Shown piece by piece: positions 46,574 to 57,130 of a stretch of DNA of 64,000 bases. How positions within the stretch are numbered: the stretch's first letter is position 1; the number at the start of each line of letters is the position of its first letter. The notes beneath the pieces are model-generated. The model was not told the DNA's origin, did no database searches, and saw nothing but the letters and a program-made list of their open reading frames with translations. Source of the stretch: Terebella lapidaria (Eukaryota; Annelida; Polychaeta; Terebellida; Terebellidae). Position numbers and translations under genes: made by a program. The stretch covers positions 36,032,651 through 36,096,650 of the forward strand of contig OX424558.1 of assembly GCA_949152475.1 (NCBI GenBank), written 5' to 3'.

Positions 46574-48539
46574 GTAACTGGGGTGGTGTTGCATGCACTT
46601 ATCCACATGGCTATTGTGACTGACATGCCACTTTAGTATGGGAGCTCTAGTAGTCCCAAGACCTCAAACGTCTCCTAAGGGCACTAGTAGGTGACCCTCA
46701 AATGGAGTCCGTGACAAATATTCTGGGATTTTGATTTAAAGTAATGTAGCATATAATTTTCAGGTACATCCTGGCCCCAAAACCTTCTTCAGGACATACA
46801 TACTCACATCACAATGTGCTTCGGCCCCGACCTCGACCTTCACAGGAAGCACTCGCGTGCTCTCTGATCCACAAATATGCACATGCCTCTGTGACATGTT
46901 TTTTGACGCATACTACACTTATATACACTGACATGCACATTACAGTCACCCCTAAACAACATACACCAATCACAACAGGTACACCATACCTAGTACATTG
47001 TAGTTGAGAGGTGGTCCATGCACACGGATGTATGGAACTCTGTCTGAGATAGTCCAGAGAAGTGATCTTATAGTGGATAATATTTGTACTGGGAAGTGGA
47101 TAATATTTGAGCTGGGAATATAGCTTGGACTATCTTAGAAGATTTTGTTGATTTATCGGATAATAAACCTCTGAGAACGACCTGGAGGTTTGTGTGTTCT
47201 TCAGCATAGCTGAACCCGCAAAAATCTGCCACAGTTTTTAGACGAATTGGATATGCTAAACAAAATAAGCCGTGGTAAACCGAGCAACAGTTTGGACTTA
47301 CTCAGCAAGAGGGACAAGTCAAAGATGGTCGCCCCGAATTTTAAAAACGTCATATATGTTCTTGAAGTCTAAATGAAGATTATTGAGACCAAAAATTTGA
47401 TTATGATTTTAAGAAACATTTTTTTTCTCGCAGAAATGTAGAACAAATTCGTATTTTCGTTTGAATAAGTTGGGAAAATTTAAGATTGTTCCCGAGAAAT
47501 TTCAAATCCATATGTATCCTGTCACACTAACCATACTTCTTCTATATATTTGTCAAACTCTAGGTTTCTAATGTCAAGGAATCCGAATTTGAGGCCACAC
47601 ATAATACCTACTGAACACATTCAATTCAGGCCAGTATTTCATTCAACGCGGGATTCATTTTTGTAATGTTTGCATGACGACAATTTACTTCTTATATATT
47701 TTAAGCAACTTTTCCAAGGTTGCTCAAAAGCACTAATGAAATTAGGAAATCTTAACGGTTCCATCGATTTTGGATGGTTCACTAGTTTCAGAATGGCTGC
47801 TCCAGCCACTGTGGATCTCCTCACTGTTAGTTACGACCTTTTCTCCAAGTCTCAGCCCAGTTGTGTTCCCGTCAGTGAGATAAAGTTAATACTTTACTGC
47901 GTTCCGGATTGCTCCGTGGAGAAGAATTGTAGTAGGAAGTGTATTTTTCTTTGAGTGTTACATTTATCTTCATAGGAGTTTGACCCTGTGCTGATTGAAT
48001 TCAACCTTGTTGATTCTACAGAAGAGCTCAGTTTTGGCACATCCTCTTCTGAAGAACTATTGGGCTAGACTGTTTTAGGCTTGCCTTCCGTTGGTCATAT
48101 CATGTCAAAATGTAGACCTATGGATATATCTGCAGATAACTGTTTCTCAAAGAAACAGATGCCTCTTGTGTGAAAATTTTCTTTCCGGGGTGCTCTGTCA
48201 ATATGTTATTCAGTATGGTGCAGGGGTTGAAGTTATCCATGTTTTTGTGTTGCTATATTTGATGTCTGAGCCAGCCCTTCAATGGAAATGTATGTTTACA
48301 TTGAACTCAGCTTTTTGAGGTACTGATATGGCAGTACCTCTGGCAAGATGCACTGTAGAGGCGACATATGTCCGCAGATAATGGAGGTTCTTACGAGTTG
48401 ACCTTTGTGATAATTCTGATTCGTTCGTATATTCCCTATTCATCACTATGGCTTCAAGGCAGCTTTAAAAGTATTCATGGAATCATTCAGCCTGCATCGT
48501 TGTGCCGAGGTGGGTGTGATACAAACAATGTATCATCTA

Positions 48540-48700
48540 TAGATGTCATGTGGATTGCTAATGGGCGTCGCCACCATGCACAGACCAGCGACCAGCGACC
48601 AGCGAAGGGCAACAAATTCATTTCAAAGGGCAACAAAATATAGTGAAACTTGCCTAATGAGGTCACCCAAGTCTCCGGTCACAACGGAGTGGAAAGTCCC
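48540..48700 (+). repeat. Fragment of the GGCCGCC repeat family
   Basis: The text 'gccaccatgcacagaccagcgaccagcg...gggcaacaaa' matches the 'ccacacgcagaccggcgattcaggggcaacgaaac' segment of the 42-kb copy. The remainder up to 50430 is non-coding. Confidence 0.4.
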
Positions 48701-51239
48701 ATGCACAAATTGCCATACATGTGGAGAACCTTGCTTTACCGGACACCTTGAGTTCGAACATTCAGGTCATCTGCGGTGCAGTTCAAGGTCTCTCAAAAAA
48801 ACAACACATTTGACTTGAATGTCTTCATGTAATACGAACCCAATCCCTATCCCAAAGCGTTTTGTCTCTAACTGCCAATCCAGATATATGTTGATGCAAC
48901 CATAATCTGGGATTGAACGTTACGTCCTTGTAAGCTAGAAAGGCTATTTGACCTTTCAAAGCCATTGAAATGTAAGTTTACCACTGAAATCATCAGACAT
49001 GATTCCCCGTTCAAGTATTCCAATGTTTAAACACTACCTTGAACTATTCCATGAGTCTCTATTACTACGCACAGCTCCTATCATCACGCATGCTGAATCA
49101 GAATATCCAACTCAAATCATTACTTGAAAGTCAGTGGATCATGTTCTGCATTTATGCTTGATCATTAATTCGCTGTAGATTTAACTTTTTAGCGCAAATC
49201 GTTCAGAAATGACCACAGGGAAGCGTGAACACGACAAGGCACGAAACACTCAAAAGGAAAAAAAGAGATGTGGGTAGTAGTGTGTCAAATATTGATGCAT
49301 TTTGTATTTTATGTGAGTTGCGCTCACAATGTGGCTGCACGGAAGGTTCCCAATGTACAATAAAATACAGCATATTTATTCCAGGAAATACTTTTCTGTT
49401 ATAAGAACAGTACATACAGTGAAATAAAATTGCTCGGAAACGTAACATGATATGACAAAAAGACGTTAAGAATGTCTAACAAAATAATCAGTTTGTGGAC
49501 GCAGGCTACAAACGGGTTTGTGTGTGTTAGCGTGCCGGTAGTCTATCCCCAAGGTTATCATTCCCGCCTTTTTATCTGTTCTTCTAATTTCTACAGTCCG
49601 CATTTTATGTAGAATTGGTATTCCTTGACAACGTTACCTGATTATTCAACCAATGACAATCTCTCTTTTCGACTAGAAGCTCCTCGAGGTTGTTTTCCTT
49701 TCAATCTTTCAATTTTTAATCCAAGATATTCTGCCCCATCGCTTGAAGTATAGAAGTAAAACTTTATCACGCTTATCATTAGTGATCACTATTATTATAG
49801 GGTTTTATATTTTTTGAATCCCTCCTAGCATCTAACAGATTTATTTATTTTTCACGAGGCCGGTGAAAGACCGAAATTTTTGCCTCGATCGCTTCTCCAG
49901 AATCGATAGGCCTACATGTTATAAATATTTTGTCATATATATTAAACACATTTTATATTTACTGTAGCCGTATTATACAATAGTATCAATTATTAATCGG
50001 ATCGACACATCTGTCTCCAATGGTTAGTGTGTTCGTCTCAAATACAAATCTGGATAAGCCCCTATTGTGTCATCGGTCGATCGTCTCATCGCTCAAGGTG
50101 GTCATAACGTTGTTTGTATAACTTTGTAAGTTCGTCACGAACGACAAACGTGGAGGTATTTTTGACCTCTACTCCCGCTCCACCCCTTCTCCCAGTATTT
50201 TCCCTATTCATACTGCATCCAGAAATTCCGTGGGTCATTGGGTGTAAAATGATGTACACAACATCATGTAGACAACATCACACAAATTTCAATTAAGACA
50301 TCCGTTTTTAAAAACCGGTAACAACATTGTTCACGGACTAGATCTAGTGTGGTGTAGATCTATCGCTTAGAACATCATCCAACTGGTGACACTTGACGGC
50401 GACGTAAAGTATTTTATACGGTATTTGTTTCCTTTGTACGGAAGCGTATTACCGCCATGCAAAAATTTTTTTTATCTCGCCGTGGCGAGTTACTATCTCG
50501 CCGTGGCGAGTTAGTATCTCGCCGTGGCGAGTTAGCTATCTTGCCGTGGCGAGTTACTATCTCGCCGTGGCGAGTTACTATCTCGCCATGGCGAGTTACT
50601 ATCTTGCCGTGGCGAGTTAGCTATCTTGCCGTGGCGAGTTACTATCTTGCCGTGGCGAGTTAGCTATCTCGCCGTGGCGAGTTACTATCTCGCCGTGGCG
50701 AGTTACTATCTCGCCGTGGCGAGTTACTATCTTGCCGTGGCGAGTTACTATTCTGTCTTCAATAGCATCGTGACGTAGCCCCCAAGGTCATCTGAGATTA
50801 ATTTCAAGGTTACCAAAAAATGAGCCCTTCACATAATTGTGACTTCCTACATGTTTAGCATATGAACCCATAATACGAACTTATAAAAGTTTCTCAAGGG
50901 TATCTTATGGCCAATCTGTGCAATTTGGTGTAGCTATAACTTTTATTCGAGCACTCGAGGTCTGCTGGAGTCAAGTCCATGTTCATCAGAAAATGCACCA
51001 CACATTAAATTGAATAAATTTAGGAAAGGATAGGATAAATAGCTATCCTGTTCTAACCCTGATTCTATTAATACAAATCCAGCCTCTATCATGAAGCATT
51101 CAGCGTTCAGGCGAGAGTTTTTATAAAGTGGTCATCTCGGGCCAAAATTGGACGGAATTGACCGTACAATATAACGTGAACTGGATATAGGTTCTGGATA
51201 GAACGTTTTACGGTTGTTTGAGCTTATACATATATGGAA

Positions 51240-51620
51240 CCTCAACAGTTTCATTTAAAACCTTTTTGAAAGGTTCTTTGTGTGGAACCTTTTTCACGGA
51301 ACCTCAAAGGTTCTTTGTAAAGAAAATTTGGAATTATGACATGAGGTTTTTGTAAAGGTTCAACCCGGGTTCTTTCACAACCAGTGAATTGAAGCTTTTG
51401 GGGGTACTTCAAGGTACCATCAAATCACGTTTAGGTTCTTTGAAGAACTCTCCCTGATTCGAATATGTTTCCATAAAAAAAATCAGTTCCATATTGACCC
51501 ATTTCAGGTTCTTTGCAGGTTAGGTAAAGAACCTCCAAGTGGTTCAATATTTGTTCACTCCAAAGTACTCAAGTTTCTAAATAGAACATTTCAGGTTCTT
51601 CAGAGAACCTTTCAATTATT
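51240..51620. repeat. Patch rich in AAGGTTCTTT / AGAACCT words
   Basis: Words such as 'aaaggttctttg', 'ggaaccttttt' and 'caggttctt' recur about fifteen times in both orientations at irregular spacing. No coding content. Confidence 0.5.
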
Positions 51621-51949
51621 ATCAAAAGAATATCCTATGGTCCAAAATAAGTTGTTTGAAACACATCAATTTCATATTGAACCTTCGAAAGCTCTATAGT
51701 TAAAAAAGTAGGTGTATATTTATTTATACGCATAAATCGGGAAAATACTCTGAGTCAAAAACTTTTCACTCCATTCATGTAAAATGAACCTTATAAGAAA
51801 CTTATGAGTCCAAACTAGGAGGTAATAAGTCCAAATAAGTCCGACTTGGGACACTGCTGAGACCAATGAAGACCTTATCCAGCCTGGGAACGTGGGAGAG
51901 CCTACAGGGGGACAATGCTGACACAAATGAAAACCTTCCTAAGTAAAAT

Positions 51950-52708
51950 CGATTCCTAAGCTGTAAAGTTGATAATAAGCGAGATATTAGCCATTTTGTC
52001 CTGTGACCTTGAAAATGAGGTCAAAGGTCAAAATCAACGTCATCAGAATTTTAGGCATATATCATTCCTATATGTCCACAATTAATTCCTAAGCTGTAAA
52101 GTCGATAATAAGCGCGATATTAGACATTTTGTGCTCTGACCTTGAAACCGAGGTCAGAGGTCGAATTCAAGGTCACGAGAATATTCCGCATATATCATTT
52201 CCTATATGTCCACAATTGATTCCTAGTCTCTAATCTCAATATTAAGTGAGATATTAGGTATAATATGTCCCATTATAAAGCATAGGAGAATTTAACATGG
52301 AAAAGTCCCATTTGGGCCAAGTTTGGGCCAAATTGGCCCACTTCGAGCGATTCAAGCGCAACGAAATTTATAGACATCATAGGAATACATATGAGGAGTG
52401 TTATGTATCAAAAAGAAAAAAAGTTACTGAACAGATTTTAATAAAATGGCCGCCAAAGTCCAAAATTAGGCATTTTTTGTCCAAAACGGCCGCCATTTTG
52501 AAAAAAAATTGCGAAAATCAAAAAACTAAAAAATACTTCCCTCTCGAAATATTTTTAGGCCTTTTAGTGCAAAATTTGAGAAAAGAACGATCGCAAACTT
52601 TAAAGATAAAATTGTTGACGGACGGACGCCGGACAGACGCCGGACGGACGGACGACGGACGCAACGCCATGGCAATAGGTTATCGGACCATAGGTCCGGT
52701 AACCTAAC
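51950..52708 (+). repeat. Partial copy of the hairpin-ended repeat
   Basis: Two to three tandem units with 'gaccttgaaaatgaggtcaa', then 'cccattataaagcataggag', 'aaatggccgccaaag', the GGACGGACGCC stretch and the end hairpin GGTTATCGGACC..GGTCCGGTAACC. It matches the 41.2-42.46 kb copy in order but lacks the left end. Confidence 0.7.
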
Positions 52709-52759
52709 AATGATAAGAAGCCCAAATTCAAGTCTCCATAGCTCCGTCCCAGAACAAGA

Positions 52760-53330
52760 TGAACCGGGCGTCACAGGGAAGAATCCGTTGGATCTTCCCA
52801 AGGTTTTCTGGTTGGAGGATGGCCTCAAGGTTTCCTTGCATCTCATCCCTTCCTTCCTAGTAAAAACTCAGCTTGCCTTCTCTCCATCGTTGGCCTTCAC
52901 GATCCCTGCCTTGGCTTCGTCCTTAGGCCCGAATCTGATAAAAGACTGTATTCTATGCTCGGTGTGGGTTTTGCGCTTGTTACTTAAGTGAACAAAAAAT
53001 CTGTTTGTGAACAAAAAAACGTCTGTTGTTCATATCGCATCAGTCAATATTCCACCGAGACATACGTTCGCTTCCTATTCGTCCTGGATTCAAAAGTGTA
53101 TCCAAATTTGTTATGACCTGGCCAAGCAGGACTCCACTTGTTCGTTTGAGGTAAGTGCCCATGACATTAGAGCCATGGCGGCCTCCCTATATGGGATGTG
53201 TTCCTCTCGATCAAGTGATGTTGATGGCAATCCCATAACACCTTTACCTCTTTCTACCGTAGGGACTAGATATGGACGAGATGTGAGGGTTACCACCTCA
53301 AGCCCGTGGTAGCCGTGCACGGTGTCGTCA
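52760..53330 (+). mobile_element. Tyrosine-recombinase-like relic (DIRS/Crypton type)
   Basis: Frames on the plus strand contain stretches resembling the C-terminal catalytic half of the tyrosine recombinases common in marine invertebrate genomes: F-L-V-K-T-Q-L, then I-P-A-L-A near 52905, S-W-I-Q-K-C-I..C-Y-D-L-A near 53090, and the catalytic H-x-x-R as S-A-H-D-I-R-A near 53160. It is a broken fossil with a few breaks and no N-terminal half. Whether it came from a DIRS-like or a Crypton-like element cannot be told. Confidence 0.5.
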
Positions 53331-54496
53331 CCCTGTGAGGTGGATGTGGCCCACCTGATATACGTTGCGTTCACTTGTACATATGTTGCTGTTCCACGGT
53401 TTCGAGTTAAGGTTCGTTAGGGAACCCATTGGAACCTGTTTTTCTAAGAGTGAATAATATGTATCTTGCTGTGCAGAAAAGTCGCAGTTTTCATCAGAGC
53501 GACATTGTGAAAGCTGCCACTAGAAATGAGATGCATAAATATCAGTGACCTGGAAAGAATACTCATGATTTAGTGATCCAGTACTGAGTTAGTGGCACAC
53601 ATGTAATTTGAGTGCATGAATGGCGTATCTCATACCAACGAAAAGACATTTTGAACGTAATTCGTGGATGAGATTTCGCATTATACTCTATAATTATCTC
53701 AAACACACACTTTGGGAGGGGGAGTCGATATTCGACGTTGTCGTCGAGTTACTTCTTTTCTCCATCCACATAGATCTAACATATTCAATATTTCTGGAAA
53801 ACGTGTCCAGGCATTGCTCAACCAACTCGTTCACAATCCCAGCGATTCAATGGAAATTGTCATCCCTAGAGCGCATACAGGCCATGCGTGTCAAGAGGGT
53901 TGATTTTATCATCATTTCATCATCAACTCATTAGACAAAATCGATAGGTACATACATCAAATGCGTATGCAACAATCATCAAAATCGTATGAGAAATGGG
54001 ACCTGTAGAACGCTCTACACAAATTTATTTGGGGTGGAGTGAATCCATAGTATCTGCCGACCTACGTTTGAGGAATACAATGACACACCGACGACGAGTT
54101 AGTAACTCGCCACGGCAAGATAGTAACTCGCCACGGCGAGATAGCTAACTCGCCACGGCGAGATAGTTACTCGCCACGGCGAGATAGTAACTCGCCACGG
54201 CGAGATAGCTAACTCGCCACGGCGAGATAGTAACTCGCCACGGCAAGATAGCTAACTCGCCACGGCGAGATACTAACTCGCCACGGCGAGATACTAACTC
54301 GCCACGGCGAGATACTAACTCGCCACGGCGAGATAAAAAAAATTTTTTGCATGGCGGTAATACGCTTCCGTACCTTTGAGAGTGTGGGCCAGCATATCCA
54401 TGTACATCGACAGTTCTTTCATCAGTTCATTCTATCTTCATAACAAACATAAACTTATTATACTACATCTAGTAATAGTTCATCTAATAACGTATA

Positions 54497-54539
54497 ATAA
54501 TATATAAAAAAAAAAAAAAAAAAAACCAAAAAAAAAAAC
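54497..54539 (+). repeat. A-rich low-complexity run
   Basis: About 43 bases, nearly all A, just right of the 3.9-kb foldback element. Could be the poly-A tail of a retroposed piece, but nothing upstream supports that. Confidence 0.6.
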
Positions 54540-54769
54540 CTTCATATCTTTTTAGGTCGATCAATTTTTACATAGTCACAAATCCATAAAATGTTTTCTA
54601 TATTTGTTTATTCCTCAACTCTGTTATCATTTGTTAATTCGTCGGTACTCTGCAGGTATAAATATATATACTCTCTAATGTGTCAGTTATCCTCTGTCAT
54701 TCATACAAATATTTATCATGTTACAATGTAAATATATAATATTTATAATTTATTTTGTTTTATAATGGA

Positions 54770-55306
54770 AGTCCAATTCCGCTGACGGTTCAAGGCTGTT
54801 TGCCCTAGTTCCAGTGTTATTATATACATCTATAATTTCATTATTTATATATCATAGATTATATTTTACACAAAATATGTATATAATGTTTTTCGTGCCA
54901 GTGTCTGCTCTCGTTGCGGGATTTATCCTGGGAGTCCAATTAACAGGCTCCAGAGCTTTCGCTGTCAGTTGGGCTGTGTGCACTAGTTACCAGTTTTATT
55001 ATTCATGTATTCTATATATGTTTACATTTTTCCAATATTTATTCCTTTATTCTATATCTACTATCATACCATTTTTTATTCCATATATACATATATACCA
55101 TATCTACAAAACATATGTATATATTTACCTATATTTACCATATAAATAATGTGTTTATGTCAGTGTCTGCTCTCGTTGTGGGATTTATCCTGGGAGTCCA
55201 ATTAACAGGCTCCAGAGCTTTCGCTGTCAGTTGTGGGATGTGTGCCCTAGTTACTAGTTTTAGTATTCACGTCTTTTGTATATATTTACATTATTTATAT
55301 ATCATA

Positions 55307-55351
<45 letters not shown>

Positions 55352-55650
55352 GGGCGGTGTGCCCTAGTTCCAGTATTTATTCATTTAGTCTATATGTACT
55401 ATCACCTTGTTTGTATACCATATACATATATATCATATGTACCAAAAAAAAAATATATATATATATATATATCACCATATATATATAATGTGTTCAGTGT
55501 CTGCTCTCCTTGCGGGATTTATCCTGGGAGTCCAATTAACAGACTCCAGAGCTTTCACCGTCTGTTTCGGGCTGTGTGCCTTTGTTACCAGTGTTATCAT
55601 TCATGTCTTTCCTACATTATATATCTACATTATTTATTAAACCCTGTCAC
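54770..55650 (+). repeat. Tandem 260-340 bp satellite with TA microsatellites
   Basis: The segment 'gtgtctgctctcgttg.gggatttatcctgggagtccaattaac' occurs at about 54900, 55162 and 55496, with a poorer copy near 54770. Units are separated by TA-rich tracts (pure TA at about 55307-55348). ORFs such as 55115-55663 (YIYIYI) are translations of this and not genes. Confidence 0.75.
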
Positions 55651-55679
55651 TTACTGGATGTAAGTGGCCATGACCTTGG

Positions 55680-55900
55680 TATTGTTTAGGACTGATTGCC
55701 CTTGGTAATATTTAGGGCCAACTGCCCGTGCTAACTAACGTTTAGGGCTGACTGCCCGTAGTAACGTTTAGAGCTGACTGCTCATGGTAATTTTAGGGCG
55801 GACTGCCTGTGTATAATGTTTAGGCCTGTATGATCGTGATAATGGGTAGGGCTTACTGCCCCTGGTGAAATTTAGGTCAGTCTGCGGTAATGTTTAGATT
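55680..55900 (+). repeat. Minisatellite, about 27-bp unit
   Basis: The unit 'gtttagggctgactgcccgtagtaac' is repeated about eight times with changes. It follows the 260-340 bp satellite directly. Confidence 0.75.
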
Positions 55901-56189
55901 TCAGTATGATATATTTTATATAGTTCCTCCATTAGTTTCCTCCATTCCTCCATTAAATTTAAGTATACGTGTATATTTTAAGTACTATACTTCACAATTC
56001 ATTTTATCAAATTTAATTAAATTTTCACTTCCTCCTGTCTCGCTTGGTTCTTGTTATTCATTTCCAGTAAATCTGCATCACGATACCTCTTTCATTTCGG
56101 AGTTCAATCTTGTTCAAGTATTTATCACGTTAAATGTTGTTCCACAGGTACTCGTTCTCGTTTTCTAATATTGGAGAATATGCCTCCAC

Positions 56190-56420
56190 AAGAAAACTAA
56201 GGTTGTTGAGCCATGTGCCAACGTAACAGTACCCCTCGACTCTGGAGCCGACAATCTAATAACTGCTGAGCATGTCTTCACGTGTAAATTCATAGGATGC
56301 TCACGCTCCGGATCCCAGTTTACCTGAAACCACCTCCAACATCAATGCTGCCATTACGGGTGTAGGTCAGGTGCCTCTCCTGTGAACAGCCGAGGACCTC
56401 AGGCTGTTATTACCCTCCGG
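56190..56420 (+). mobile_element. Possible retroelement relic with protease-like motif
   Basis: One frame near 56215-56280 reads V-T-V-P-L-D-S-G-A-D-N-L-I-T, similar to the active-site region of retroelement aspartic proteases (D-S/T-G). No other domain was found, so it is only a weak hint of a broken LTR-class element. Confidence 0.25.
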
Positions 56421-57130
56421 TTACACAGCTGTGGGTCAGGAGTTCCAGCCTCCCAGTCAGGGTTCTGCAATTATAATCATCGATCTCAATATGTGGGTCA
56501 TGAGCCCCAGTTCCATCTCTAATTCTAGATCTTAGTGTCTAGCTGTGGGTCAGAAGCCCCAGCCTGCAAGTCCGGGTACTCAATTCTAATCATCGATCTC
56601 AATCTGTGGGTCAGGAGCCCCAGTCCCATCTCTAATTCTAGATCTCAGTGTCTAGCTGTGGGTCAGGAGCCCCAGCCTGCAAGTCTGGGCACTCAATTCT
56701 AATCGTCATCTCAATCTGTGGGTCAGGAGCCCCAGTTCCATCTCTAGTTTTAGATCTTATTGTGTAGCTGTGGGTAAGGATCCCCAGCCTGCAAGTCCAG
56801 GTACTCAATTCTAATCATCGATCTCAATCTGTGGGTCAGGAGCCCCAGTTCCATCTCTAATTCTAGATCTTAGTGTCTAGCTGTGGGTCAGGAGCCCCAG
56901 CCTGCAAGTCTAGGTACTCAATTCTAATCATCGATCTGAATCTGTGGGTCATGAGCCCCAGTTCCATCTCTAATTCTAGATCTTAGTGTCTAGCTGTGGG
57001 TCAGGAGCTCCAGCCTGCAAGTCCAGGTACCCTAGTCTAATCATCAATCTCAATCTGTGAGCCAGGCCCCCAGTTCCTTCTCTTAAATCCAGATCTCAGT
57101 CCCTAGCTGTAAGTCAGCAGCTCAAGCTGC
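56420..57130 (+). repeat. Satellite, about 115-bp unit
   Basis: Six units, each with 'ctgtgggtcaggagccccag', 'catctctaattctagatct' and 'cctgcaagtc.gggtactc'. The unit itself holds two half-copies of 'gtgggtcaggagccccag'. Marker 'gtgtctagctgtgggtcag' recurs about every 109-118 bp. Confidence 0.8.

Larger units (their letters stand above)
50437..54372. mobile_element. 3.9-kb foldback element, CTCGCC-GT-GGCGAG arrays, TSD CCTTTG
   Basis: Exact duplication CCTTTG at 50431-50436 and 54373-54378. The ends are inverted: TACGGAAGCGTATTACCGCC then ATGCAAAAA and a T run, leading into the array on each side. The left array (50473-50752) holds 13 units of 21-22 bp; the right array (about 54105-54335) holds about 11 units in reverse orientation. 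Each unit has a near-palindrome CTCGCCGTGGCGAG and a TTA(G)CTAT spacer. The 3.3-kb interior carries an AAGGTTC-rich patch (51240-51600), a partial copy of the hairpin-ended repeat (51950-52708) and a tyrosine-recombinase-like relic (52760-53330). No intact coding gene. Confidence 0.85.

Noticed and set aside
50473-50752. CRISPR-like array
   Set aside because: Units repeat head to tail with no unique spacers, there are no cas genes, and the genome is eukaryotic. It is a palindromic tandem array in a transposon.
55115-55663. 182-aa ORF with YIYIYI
   Set aside because: Made of TA microsatellites and satellite units.
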